A stretch of DNA of 64,000 nt, taken from NCBI GenBank assembly GCA_025345505.1, contig JANVCC010000056.1:2581865-2645864 (forward strand). The letters are read 5' to 3'. This DNA is from Todiramphus chloris collaris. Its lineage: Eukaryota > Chordata > Aves > Coraciiformes > Alcedinidae. A model generated the notes under the pieces. It did not search any database, was not told the origin of the DNA, and saw only the letters and a program-made list of their open reading frames with translations. Shown here one piece after another: positions 30,200-48,289 of the stretch (position 1 is its first letter; each line of letters starts with the position of its first letter). The translations under genes and the position numbers were made by a program.

Positions 30200-30339
30200 C
30201 CATTTTTGGGGGAAAAAGGCCTACCACATGGTGTCCTTATTCAACTAGCTCTGTGTGAAGATGCCTGTGCTTAAAGAAAACAGCTATGGGTGAAATTTTT
30301 GGTATTTTCTCTTGTGAAATAGCAACTTACTAAAAATAG
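30200..30339. promoter_or_regulatory. Paired CArG-box and MEF2 consensus matches
   Basis: There is an exact CC(A/T)6GG SRF-type match at 30200-30209 and an exact YTA(A/T)4TAR MEF2-type match, CTAAAAATAG, at 30330-30339. They lie about 7 kb upstream of ANKRD1, a striated-muscle gene. Each motif alone is expected a few times by chance in a 64-kb AT-rich window, so only the pairing near a muscle gene makes it worth recording. Confidence 0.2.
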
Positions 30340-30989
30340 TACCCACAGATGAATACATTGCAGTTTGCAGGCCCAGAGAAACCAATTTAGATCGTTCACT
30401 CCTCTTTCCTCCTTTTTTATGCATTCCCTACATTTTCTCCTGAAATAAACCAGAATATAGAAATCCCATGCCAAAGCGTCATTAACCGACTCCAGTAAAA
30501 CTTCTGTGTGTTACAGAAGGGCTCAAGGCTTTTCCCAAGTTCTTCACCTGACATAAATTTGCCTCTGATTATGGTATGTCAGAGTAAAAGGTGGGTTTGC
30601 AGTTTTTTTGTTGGCTGTTAAGTACACTCTTTTCTAAAATTAAACTTAAATTGCATTTTTAGGATATGCACTGTACCTGTTAACAAAATGATAAAAAAGA
30701 GAAAATTGATTTTTCTATCTGTGTTTGCAGTCACAGAAGTACTTACCCTCTAGCCCCAAGAGGATGACCAACATAATATGATATAATGTAATTCCGAAGT
30801 TTCATCAATGCTTTTCCACCTTCGCTGGTATGATGACAATAAAAGGAGATATATGTTAAAAAAAAGCTTGGATATAAATCCAATAATATCTCACTGACAA
30901 TCAAACCTCATCTCATGAAGGGGGGTGGTGGTGGTGGAGCTTTTCAGCAAATGTAATGCAAAGCACATTCAAGCATTTACATTTGCTTG

Positions 30990-31130
30990 CAATATTTGCA
31001 AGTAAAAAAACCCCAAACAAAAACAAAAACAAAACAAACAAAAACAACAATAACAAAAAAAAAAAAAAAACAAAAAACCCCACAAACCACAAACAAAAAA
31101 CCCAACCAACCAAAAAACATAAAAGGGTTG
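30990..31130. repeat. A-rich (AAAAC/CCCAAA) low-complexity tract
   Basis: About 140 bp is almost entirely A with interspersed C, in units such as AAAAC, CAAA and CCAACC, and includes a run of about 18 A near 31055. It creates misleading lysine/asparagine-rich (+) and phenylalanine/leucine-rich (-) open frames that should not be treated as genes. Confidence 0.9.
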
Positions 31131-31679
31131 GGTTTTTTTCCAGGTAATAGTGATTTTTAAAATCTCCTCAACCTGTTTCTAACATACAGGATGTGGTTTC
31201 AATAAACGAGACAGAAACTGCTATGCCCGAGTGCATGTATTATACTGGTGTTGTGACATACTATTGTTTTGCTGAGAGATTACAAAATCAATGTTCTATA
31301 AAAACATTCTCATCTTTTTAAGTAAAATCCATCCAATTCCTTCTCGCCTTGATTCCCCAAGCTCCCTTTTATTCACAGAACGCAGGATCCTCCCTGAGGT
31401 AAGCATGCGCTTGGGTTGCATCCAAAGATCTCACAGGCCAGCCTCAGTGCCAGTGAAGCAGAGAAGCTCCTTTTTGTTTTTCCTTAGCTCACAAGTTATT
31501 TTGACTGTCTGGAAATGATGAAAGAGAACAAGAGGCAGGCTGACCTGACTTGGTTCCAGGAAAACAGGGGGAAGGGCTAACCAAAGCTTTATCAAGAAAG
31601 AATCGGACACGTTACATGCAGTGAATGCCAATCCATGTGACTGGATGCAAAGCAGATCTTTTTAAACAAGTCTCTTTCC

Positions 31680-32400
31680 ACAGGATGAAAGGTCTGGTTG
31701 AGAGTAGCATTCATGTTAATGCAGTTTACTTGGGGCTTGCCAAAGCATTTCGTTTCACGGCATACATTGGTATGATTGAAAAGCATGCATTATATGGAAT
31801 TAAAAGGATGCACTTTGGAAGAACTAAAACCTGGCTCGCTGACAGATCGCAAAGTGGTGAGAGTAATGAGTGGAACTATTTCCAGCAGATTCCCACAAGG
31901 ATCAGTTCCTGGTACAACATTGTTTAGTATTTTCATCACGTGTCCAAACAATGATATAAAATCAGTCCTAGATGGTCAAGGGCTGGAGCATTTGCTATAT
32001 AAGAAAGGCCTGGGTGAACTAGGCTTATTAAGCCTGGAGAAGTCAAGGCTTCAGGGAAACTAAGGGCAGCCTGTTAGGAGGCTGCAAAGAAAGCAGAGCC
32101 AGGCTTTTTACAGAGTTTTATGGGAAGAGAATGAGACCATGATCATAAATTGAAACAGGGAAAAAGTTTCAACAGTATAGGAGGGAAAAAAGTCACCATG
32201 AAGGTACTCAGGCATTGGATCAGGATGGCCAGGGAGGTCATGAAATCTCTGTCCTTGGAGGTTTTCAAGATCTCACTCAATGAAGTCCTGAGGAATCTTT
32301 TTTTGAATTAAATTTTGACCTTGTTTTGAGCAGAAACTTGAACTACAAAACCTCCCAAGGTCCTTCCTCCCTGTTGTCACATGATAGGACTGCAGTCTAG
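31680..32400 (+). mobile_element. Old, degenerate CR1 LINE fragment (reverse transcriptase remnant and 3' end)
   Basis: Translation in shifting frames gives decayed CR1 reverse transcriptase signatures in the expected order. First comes VYLGLAKAF (family form YLDFxKAFD), then TWLADR, then PQGSVPGTTLFSIFI (family form PQGSVLGPxLFNIFI). It then jumps to GLEHLLYKKGLGELGLLSLE near 31981-32040, which is the C-terminal CR1 signature. The FADDT catalytic stretch between them is missing, so the copy has an internal deletion. Downstream, near 32238-32290, a frame reads VMKSLSLEVFKISLNEVL, like the CR1 ORF2 tail, followed by a 3'UTR-like stretch. Frameshifts and stops make it dead. Its boundaries are approximate because the flanks are too diverged to place. 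It is clearly older than the CR1 in the RPP30 intron. Confidence 0.82.
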
Positions 32401-35400
32401 TTGATTCTGCCTAGGAGAGCGATTTGTGAATCCTCTTAAATAACTGCTTCAACATGTGCTGTAATGGCATGCTACAGGGAAAAGCAACAGTTAGATGTTA
32501 TTTGGCCACTGCTGGTCAACAGCCCTGCACAAAACTTGCCACCTTTGCAGAGTGGAATTCCCAAAATCAAAGCAGCCAGTTAGAAGTGACTATCTTTCCC
32601 GCATGCATAGCCCATGAAGTCTGGCACTGCTGCCTGACAGAGCCCTCCTGTGTCTTCTGAGCTGTTACTTTTGCTAGGTAAGTGGAATGAAGGACAGCAA
32701 GGACCTGGATTTTTTTCTGCATAAACAAGGAACAGTCCTGTGCATCCTATGCAGCATTTCAGAGAGATGTTTGTATCACCCAAAACTATAGTGTCCCCTT
32801 ACATTTAGACAGTAAAAGGGTACTTCACTACTAAGAATAAGGAGCACTTAGGAGCTTTCAGGCAAGAATCAGTAACTGGAGGCTTTAAGTTAGACATTGT
32901 GAAATTCAAACTAAAACTAAAGTTTAAAATTGTCATGGCTTCTCTGAAGTTGAATTGTCCCTTGCTACCAGTCAAAAGCACTAGCCATGCTTTACTGCAG
33001 AGCAGTATTCTAGCATAGATACCTCTTGGATCATGACTCAAGTGACTAGGATTCACAGGCATGCTTCCACTGTAAGGATAACTTCTGCAGTTCTCTACCG
33101 AAAGTACTTTTCCTTTCCTGAGTGACTGGGAGTTGTTCTGTAGTACTGATGAATGGCAGAAGCCTTTCAGACAACTCCACATGTACTTACTTGACGACTA
33201 TACAAAAATGTAGTCAGAGGTTATGTGAACAGAGCATCAGCACAGCTCTTCTGGAGCAGCACGACCTCTACCTATATTGCTGACTAGGAAGGCCATGTAG
33301 TCAGTAGGCAAATCCATTTGACTACAGACAACCACCCTTTTGGTGTGTTTTGCTGCACTTGCTTGTTAACCGAGACCCATGAAGGTGAATTAGCCAGATT
33401 CCTGTGTTGTACAAATGCCATCATGATAAAGCTCATGGCCTCAGATAAATTCAAATCCCTTGTTTCTAAATAGAAATCACAGTTGTTACTTTTTCTGTGG
33501 TCCGAAATCCCCAACCCTAATGTCATTTGAAGGGGTTTTTTTAAACCCTACGGTAAATGATGCAACTATTGACTCATTGCTGGTTTGGATTTTGACACCA
33601 GAGAACTGTGCTGGCCAGACCGGCAACCTGCCAGGCTATGACTTCTTTATTTCCTCAGTAACAGCTGATCTAAAGAAATGGAATTACAACCTTACACTTT
33701 AATTTCATAAATTCTCATGTTCTAGTTTTGTACTTAAAGCTAACTTAGAACTTCATATTCCTAGGTGAAATAGTTTTAGTTTCTTTTTCCTGAAGGAGAC
33801 AATGTGTTTCTCTTTAGCAGTTTTAAACACAAAAATAAGCATTGATTAGAAGTCTGCAAGTTGTTTTAGATAGATGATGTTGCAATTCCCTGATCACTTT
33901 AGAAAAAGCAGACAGATATATATGACTATGTTGAAAAAGTTAAGAGTGTGAGTGGTAAAATTTGCATATTACTGCTAACTCATACCCAAACTGCTTTTTA
34001 CCAATAAATATCAAAGAGTGTATGTTAGACAAAAAAAGTGTTTCCTGCCTTTTATGGAAAACGCACAGACAGAAAAAAATAAGAGGAAAGAAATACAATT
34101 TTTGCAATATACTATTATTTACTGCTCTGTTGTATGTGGATATATGTAAGGCATACTGGATGCTCTCACAAACTCAGAAATAAACAAACCTCTACATACC
34201 ACTAATCCAGAAGGAGTAAGCTATGGGTTACTACTCCTTACAAGTACCTTGGGTATGAATTTATCTCTGACTGCATACACAAGGAACATAGTTAATAGTA
34301 ATTAACCTCCTAGGTGTGTAACCACTCCCCAGCAACTTATTTTTTTCATACCTTTACTTAGCAGCAGGAGATGGACAGAGACAGCCAGGCACAATGGCAT
34401 TCCAGAGGGCAACATCTTGGGATGCAAGGACAGAGCCAAGGGCATAGTACTAGAAAATATAAGATAGCTGAGTACAGCAATGACGACATTGAGAACATGA
34501 TGGTAATACACTTGACAGGAGGTGGCAATATCATCTGTGTCACGCAACACTTTCTCTCAACCATTAGCCTCTTAAAAAAACCTAATTACAAACATTCTTT
34601 ACACTATTCAGACAGCTTCTCTTTTGATAGCAGGGAACAGGGTGAGCCATAAAGTTTTCCCTCTGTCATGCTGAGCCTACTGCACTTTTCTGTTTTTCTC
34701 TGGGAAGTTTTTTGGTGACAATATCTGATTGCCTTGCACCTTGAAGATCATTGCTGTGCCCTTATCCTTTAGCAGAGCGGCAAGTGTTTTCAGATTCCCG
34801 TTACACATCTCCCACTGACCATCTGCTATTATCACTTTAATGAGACATCACTTGTTGAAAGGTGATTAAGTGGTTACAATCCAGGACAAGGTTCTAAGCT
34901 GAGTACACTACTTCCCCCTCCAATATTAAGCAATAGCAATAAGCATCTAGGCAAGAGTCTTACATTACATGAATTGGTATGTTTCTACTATTTCAATAGG
35001 GTTACCTTGGTTTACATCACATTTAGCTTAAAAGCAGTTACCATTAGGTTAAGTTAGATTCCAGCCTTTGGTTAAAGTGGGATTCTGTGTGTCACTCTTT
35101 TCACACACATACTCAAGATAATCAAGGAAGATTATTTTCTATTCTTTATTATTCTTTAGTCATCAGGGATAGGATGTTTTAAAGAAAATTACTGAATTAT
35201 CTCTAAATAAGCCATGTTTTTTTGGTAGCACTCATGATGTGAGAAGTGGGTTTGTGTTTCCTGTGAGAGCACAGAGGTTTCCTGTAAAGCTGCTATGGCT
35301 CTGGATTTACTTACCATTTGCAGAGGAAGATCTATCCACTTAAATTTTCCAGTTTTAGTTTTGTTGAGTTAGTTTTATATATCAGGCTGTTTAAAAAAGA

Positions 35401-36899
35401 GGAAAAATTAAAAAAAAAAAAAGAAAAAAAAAGAAAAGCAAACTTCAAATACAATGGGGCCAGAGGTAGTTCACAGCTTCTTAAACTGTTCTTGTTCTCA
35501 AGGCAAATCCCTACATGTCTCTTCCCACATCAGGTCTCTGCTGTGATCTGTTTCCACTAAACCAGAAGCAGTCTTTGCGGCCATCCTGTCAGGGCTGCAG
35601 ATTTCAAGACAATCTCCTAAATGAGCGTCACAGACCAAACCAGACCAAGATAAGCTATTACAGTACATTTGTAAACAAGAAAAAGCCAAATCGAGCTGCC
35701 TCTTCTCATACAGACATATAGCAGGAGTACAAAACTGCTATGAAAAAAAGCCTAGCAGTGCGATTCAGGACACACCACTCAAGGGGAATGATAGCCTGTC
35801 TGAACTTGGGTTTGGAAGAAAAATGTTCTGAAAGGTTCTCTTGCTGCCACATACTCTATTTTAGTTCTGGGGCTCATCCTCTAATGTCATATATATTCTG
35901 AGTAGTAAAGGAACCACCTGATGTCCAGCTTCATTTCAGGGAAAGGGAGGGCATAGGTATGATGAGCACTAGAAGACAAGTTTGGATGTACTCAGATTAC
36001 TGGGGGAAAGTTCAGAGGAGAGACACCTTGAAAGGTCAGTGCCAGGAACACAGAATGCTAATGATGCTAATGATATAAACAACACCTAAGATAGTTAGGT
36101 GTTGATTTGGTGAAGCACTTATGTACATGTTGTACTTGAAGCACCTGAGCAGTTGTATTCATTTCAGCCAGGTGACCTGGATGCTTACAGTTAGACATCA
36201 CCAGACAGGAGCTCCAAGTATTCCAGAAGATAGAACGGACTTTTCTTGGCATTTATCCACACTCTTTAAATACAAAGATTAGTACACTTCCTTTTATACA
36301 ATTGCCTTCTGCTGGTGTTCATTCTCCTGCTTCCAAGGCTACTCTGATTAATGGCACGAGAAAAGCTTTCCCAGAGGTCTCAATAACTCCTTTTCCCCTA
36401 AACACACGCATCATCTGTATATATTTGCCTGTATCCCATCTTATCTCCAGAAATGGACAAATCACTTCTGTGTGCCCCTATTCTTTCAGATCCAAAAGGA
36501 AAATATTGTGTGAGAAAACAGTTTTTCTTGTTTTGTTTTGTTGTTTTTGGTTTTTTTTCTGGTGTAGTAGGATATAATTTATTATACTGCTTATGATCAC
36601 TGACAAAGTCTCAGAAAAATGCAAAGCTTGCTGTTTTGAGATCTTACACTGATTGTAACTTATCATGTCATAGGCCCTTTTAGCACCAGAGACATCATTC
36701 TGACTTAGTAATCCCTCCAGAGAATTCCTTCCAACAAATATAGAAGACTGCCATCATGATGAGAAAAATCCTTTCGCCTAAAACTGTTTATCATCCAAGA
36801 ATAAATAGCAATGAAAACAATGGCTTTCCGAGATTTCAGGAGTCATAATCCATTTATCAGGAAGATACTACTACACGTATTGTACATAAGCCACTTACC
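32401..36899. other. Intergenic flank immediately upstream of the ANKRD1 promoter
   Basis: No exon or mobile element was recognised. Visible content is A-rich low complexity near 35402-35437, a T/G-rich tract at 36524-36561 and otherwise unique AT-rich DNA. Proximal enhancers of ANKRD1 would be expected here, but nothing beyond scattered common motifs can be supported. Confidence 0.5.
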
Positions 36900-37183
36900 C
36901 ATTCCAGTGTCTTACAGTCATCTGAATGTCACAAAAAAAAAAAAAAAAAAAGGCTGAAGTTATAATGCTATATCAACAGACAGCTGTCCTAGTGGGCACT
37001 GGGAACAGAATGACTCTCATTGCTGAGCGGTGCAGTCATTGCCAAAGGAATGATGAGCTCACATTTCATTCCGATTCACATACTTGGTGTGGATAGACTG
37101 TGAGGCTCACCCTTCCTCGCCCAACTGACGCCCCCCCCTCCCCGCCTCGACACAAGATCTGGCTCGCTCACATGTCTGGAATG
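36900..37183. promoter_or_regulatory. Cluster of four TEAD/M-CAT motifs upstream of ANKRD1
   Basis: The CATTCC core or its complement GGAATG occurs at 36900-36905 (+), 37047-37052 (-), 37067-37072 (+) and 37178-37183 (-). The hexamer is expected about once per 2 kb counting both strands, so four in under 300 bp just upstream of the TATA box is enriched. ANKRD1 is an established YAP/TAZ-TEAD target in mammals and M-CAT elements act in cardiac and skeletal muscle promoters. I infer that these sites mediate the same control here. A 19-bp A run at 36933-36951 lies between the first and second sites. Confidence 0.65.
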
Positions 37184-37200
37184 AGCGCGAGCCTACCTCT

Positions 37201-37252
37201 CAGCTGGCAAGCCCAAAAGGCATACTTCAATTCCCAGGTTGGAAGATTATCT
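37201..37252. promoter_or_regulatory. ANKRD1 proximal promoter E-box and GATA-type motifs
   Basis: A CAGCTG E-box lies at 37201-37206 and a TTATCT (complement AGATAA, GATA-type) site at 37247-37252, between the TEAD cluster and the TATA box. Mammalian ANKRD1 promoters are known to respond to GATA4 and other cardiac factors. Assigning these short motifs to those factors is inference. Confidence 0.35.
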
Positions 37253-37277
37253 CATTCAAGCACAGTTCTCCCAAAGA

Positions 37278-37284
37278 TATATAA
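37278..37284 (+). promoter_or_regulatory. ANKRD1: TATA box of ANKRD1
   Basis: TATATAA lies about 97 bp upstream of the first coding ATG. Initiation about 30 bp downstream would start the transcript near 37308 and give a 5'UTR of roughly 65 nt. A strong TATA box suits a tightly inducible, tissue-restricted gene. There is no CpG island here. Confidence 0.8.
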
Positions 37285-37307
37285 GCAAAGCTAGGGTGGT
37301 GGTCCCT

Positions 37308-37374
37308 GCAGAACTGGACTGAGCACTTGGGAGTTTCAGCCACACAGGAGTACAACCTTCAAACACCAGCAAAT

Positions 37375-37401
<27 letters not shown>
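37308..37401 (+). CDS. ANKRD1: ANKRD1 exon 1 (5'UTR and residues 1-9)
   Basis: The exon start is inferred from the TATA box. Coding begins at 37375 with four consecutive ATG codons and ends at CTG before a GTAGGT donor. The first ATG has A at -3, an acceptable initiation context. Confidence 0.9.
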
Positions 37402-44692
<7,291 letters not shown>

Positions 44693-44903
44693 AGAGAGAC
44701 ACCAGACTGGTCTCTTTTTGCTGCTTTTAAATGCTTCATACAATCCCGGAGGAAAATAGCCCTGAACATAGTATTTTTTTTTTTTAAATATTTATGGTAC
44801 TGAATTATCTGAGGTACCTGCACTAAAAACAGCAAAAGAAACATGCAAAGAAATTATTTTAAAAGGCAGGTTGAGTGTTAAAATTCCACTGTCTCCAAAA
44901 TGG

Positions 44904-44937
44904 CTTTATTTATTACTATTTATTATTTATTTATTTA
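44904..44937 (+). promoter_or_regulatory. ANKRD1: AU-rich element in the ANKRD1 3'UTR
   Basis: Five ATTTA pentamers occur within 30 nt (starting at 44908, 44918, 44925, 44929 and 44933). The last three overlap and contain the nonamer TTATTTATT. Clusters of this type are known destabilising elements bound by proteins such as TTP or HuR. I infer rapid mRNA turnover, which would suit an immediate stress-response gene. Confidence 0.7.
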
Positions 44938-45490
44938 AAAAAATAATTTAATGAGTTTCAGTATTATTGTAGCTTTTTTTTTTTTTAACTAGAGCTTCAC
45001 ATCCTAATGCAATCTTTGCCAGCAACATAAATCCTTTTGTCTTAGATGGCAGTATTTCCAACTACAGTAGAACTTCCAGCCTTCCAATAGCTCTAATTCG
45101 CAAATACTTGCAACTGTTGCCTTGTCTCTGTGAAATTCTCACAATTAAATAATATGTTAAATGAATGTTGATATGTGGAAGAGCAATAGAAGAAGGTGTG
45201 CTGATGTGCCAAGTGGATTTAAAGAAGTTGAGTAATGGGGTTTGCACAGGGTTGGGCAATCATGGTTGATAAAGAGCTCGAGGACAGAGCTCCAACCATC
45301 ACATCAACATTTGGACTGTGGGATTCAGATGCAATGTTATGAAGGTGAGAGGAGACAGTATAAAGAATGTGATTTTTTTTTCCAAGCTGGACTACTATGA
45401 AGTCTGGTGATTGAAGAATGAAAAACCAGATTATGTATATTTGTAAATTTGTACTGCTTTTTCTGTACATTTTGTAATGATCTATTTCAG

Positions 45491-45496
45491 ATTAAA
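45491..45496 (+). terminator. ANKRD1: ANKRD1 polyadenylation hexamer ATTAAA
   Basis: This is the common variant hexamer, about 800 nt after the stop codon. No canonical AATAAA was seen between the stop codon and this point. Cleavage is expected 10-30 nt downstream, near 45510. Confidence 0.65.
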
Positions 45497-45515
45497 TAAG
45501 AGCGGTTCTTTCTAT

Positions 45516-48179
45516 TTGCTGGAGTGGATTACGGTGAACATGCACAGGGTAACTCTGTCTCTCTTTAAAGAAATTTCACATCTTAGCCTCTGTAAAATTC
45601 TTAAACTAAAAAAAAAAAAACAAAGTCTCAGTTGCCTAGAGCAGCCAGCCCTTGAGCTACCTCCCTGCCACTATTAGATAAATGCCCTCTCTTACTTATT
45701 TTGTTAAATGGAAACACATATACAAAAGCAGAAGGACAGCATTTGGAACAACTAGTAAAACAGGTTGATTGAGGTTGATTTAAAAATCTCAGTTTCTCAG
45801 CGAGTCAGTACTTACTGTGTGGAGCACATGAGACAGCTTCAGTTATCCAAGCCAAGGAAGAGGACAAGTCCTGCTAGGAAAGGCGGGCACCTCTCCCTTC
45901 GCTTTAGCAGCACAGCTATCTTCACATTGCTGCCAGCAGGGGCACCCATGTCCAGTTTCACTGGAACATTACATGCTGCAGTCAGTTAAAATCCTAACAC
46001 CCCATGCCATGGCCTCCCAGCAAAATATGCCATGGGCTCCCCCACACCTTCACCAACCCACATCTGTTGTCTTTGAGCCAACAGGCTTTCCAGTCTGGCC
46101 AAAGTAATGTCCTGGGCAATGAGGTGGGGTCAGGAGTGGACAGCAGTGAACAGTTGTTACTGGAGTGCCAATTTTGGAGACTAAGTGAATTTACAGAAAC
46201 CCTACAATGGAGCAAGAGGAAGAAATGCCTGTTCTTTCTGCAGCCAGCTGTCCTAGAATAAGGCCAACAGCTTTAGACATATGAGACTTTTCCTCACACA
46301 AGCACCATAACTCACGTGTCACCTTGCCAGCCATAGGCTTTATTTGCAAACACACTTTTCTCCATAAAAATTACAACACATCTCCACTTGCTGCCCTTCT
46401 CTGCAAGCCACTATTTGACTCCTTGTTTCTGCACAATTACCCAGACACTGAGAGCATGCCTTGCAGGAAATAGAAATTACATCAGTGCTGGCTAACTCAG
46501 TTTGTTTATCATCCTAACCGAGAAGCAGCTCAATTGTTCAGGCACCAAAGTGGCCAGAACAATGTGCTTTGGGAAACTATGGGGGGCAGGGGAGGGTGAA
46601 GAAGCTTTTCCATCAGTTCCTGAAGCACTGTAGCTACTTACAGGGCAAAGATGTAGGCTGTACATTTTTTAAAACAAGTTAAATAGCAAAAAGGATCTCC
46701 AGCATTCAAAAGCCTCCCTCCACATGCTAGTTACCCAACAACTTCTGTCATGCTCAAACCAGGTTATTCTCTGGCCAAGGTAACATGTCATTCAGAAAAT
46801 GGGACTAGACCAACAAGTTTTGCCGCTTCTCTGGTTAGAGTATCATTTTGGAGGTAAATCTGTAAATGACAAACTAATGTGTATACAGATATACATCCCA
46901 AAACCTATAATAAAACAGACTCAAATCACAGAGTCAACAAATAAAATAACAACACAAAGGAAAACTATTGTATTATTTGTAGAATGAAGCAAAGGCTGTT
47001 GTCACAGTTCTCAGTGATGTCACATCTACCAAGAACTTCATCTGTTCTGCTCAGTCCAGCTACTAGAAGCTCCAAGCTGACCCACTGCAAGATTTCTGCA
47101 ATATTTTACATGATACAACTTCCACTTCTGAACTTGTCACATGCAAATAGAGAAATGGAACATTCACAGTAAAGCTGGCTCAAGAGCATCTTGAATACAG
47201 CAGCCTACATAATTTTTTATACCAATTTCATCAAAAGAAAAACTTTAGTCAACAGTTGAAGAGCTCTGAAAATGCTCTACTGATGACGTTTACTGAGGCA
47301 TTAACAGGAAGGAAAATGCAAAGGCAGAAGGCAGCAAAATGAACACTCTTGCAGACAACACTGCCAGACCAGGACATAAAGGAGGAAATGATGCTGTAAA
47401 AACGATGTGACAGGGAGACCAGTCAGGACTAGGTGAGACAGCTGTTATGATCCAACTGCAACATACCATGCTGAACACACATTCAGTGTAACTTTGGGCT
47501 CTTGCTTCAACCTGTAGTAACCATCTCATGTTACTGCTCAGCTTGAAAAGCTGCAGGACAGGGATGGCCTTTGGGATGTGTGTCTGGCAGGCCAGGTCAG
47601 TCAGTCCTACTGTAACACAAAACCAAGATATCTCCTAGAAAGTGACAGCTCCCGAGATTATAGTCACTGATCACAAAACAGAATGGGAAGCAGACTTCTT
47701 TTTTACTGCACTATTATTCTTCACAGGCCACTGACAGTAAACTTCAGCTACTGGTGTGCAGTTTTAAGGTGTAGTACAGAGATGTGTTTGAACCACATCT
47801 TGAGAACCCGTAAGAGATAGACTTTGAAGGGATACATTTAGAAACATTTTTAATAAAAAAGGAATGCACTTGTACAACTGAAAATTGCCATCTATTAGAA
47901 AAGTTACGCTGAGTTTGCACTAACTCCAGAAGACTTAAGACTGGACGGTGAGACAGTCTCCTGACCTTGGCCAGAAGCCCAGCACGACCTTTCAGATGTG
48001 GTGAACTACCATTCAGCAGTCTCACTCCCACAGCTTTCCTCACTTGAACACCAGAAGAATAATTCTCCTCCAGGCTAAATAAAGTAGTAAGGGCAGAACC
48101 AGGGTGGCTGGAGAGTAGGGGAAGACTCAACACTGATTAAAGATGGGATGGAGGCTCCTGTTGAGAATTGATCCAGTCC
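45516..48179. other. Space between the convergent ANKRD1 and RPP30 ends, including RPP30 3'UTR
   Basis: No exon was recognised. On the minus strand an ATTAAA hexamer (plus strand 47849-47854) lies about 325 nt past the RPP30 stop and an AATAAA (plus strand 46339-46344) about 1.8 kb past it. Either could end the RPP30 transcript. The open frames here, including a 129-codon one at 47744-48133 on the minus strand, have no recognisable similarity. Confidence 0.5.
47849..47854 (-). terminator. RPP30: Candidate RPP30 polyadenylation hexamer
   Basis: ATTAAA reads on the minus strand about 325 nt downstream of the RPP30 stop codon. It is the nearest plausible signal, but a single hexamer in AT-rich DNA is weak evidence. 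Confidence 0.3.
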
Positions 48180-48289
48180 TCAAGCTTGAGTCTTAGCTTT
48201 TTTGCAGGCTGGTAGCATTGCTTCTTCCTCCTCAACTTTGCGAGGCTTCTTCACCGTGTACACTACCCCACAGGCACTCTTCCGAGTTT
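48180..48289 (-). CDS. RPP30: RPP30 terminal coding exon
   Basis: This exon encodes ETRKSACGVVYTVKKPRK, an acidic EEEE run and a final ACKKAKTQA before TGA (plus strand 48180-48182). Human Rpp30 ends similarly with KKAK followed by three residues, which supports this as the true C-terminus. Confidence 0.96.

Larger units (their letters stand above)
1..31679. other. Intergenic flank upstream of ANKRD1, no gene recognised
   Basis: I read this stretch on both strands and found no exon with recognisable protein similarity, no rRNA or tRNA signature and no clear intact mobile element. Open frames are short (mostly under 130 codons), start at arbitrary methionines and often overlap on both strands. 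The content is AT-rich unique DNA with scattered homopolymers (T run at 768-785, C runs at 19386-19399 and 29027-29041), short TA-rich tracts (1730-1790, 19549-19561) and A/C-rich or T/G-rich low-complexity patches (4640-4662, 18945-19025, 19076-19128, 29800-29830, 30990-31130). In human the corresponding side of ANKRD1 is, as I recall, gene-poor until PCGF5, which fits. Non-coding RNA exons or enhancers could be present but cannot be shown from the sequence. Confidence 0.6.

Noticed and set aside
30913-31147. Open frames giving a very hydrophobic 66-residue (minus) and lysine/asparagine-rich 63-residue (plus) peptide
   Set aside because: Both are products of the A-rich low-complexity tract and have no gene structure or similarity.
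37213-37220. CCAAAAGG near the ANKRD1 promoter as an SRF site
   Set aside because: It has only four A/T bases between CC and GG, whereas the CArG box needs six.
47744-48133. 129-codon minus-strand open frame just past the RPP30 stop
   Set aside because: It lies in RPP30 3'UTR or intergenic DNA, has no family similarity, and the RPP30 C-terminus is already complete at 48180.
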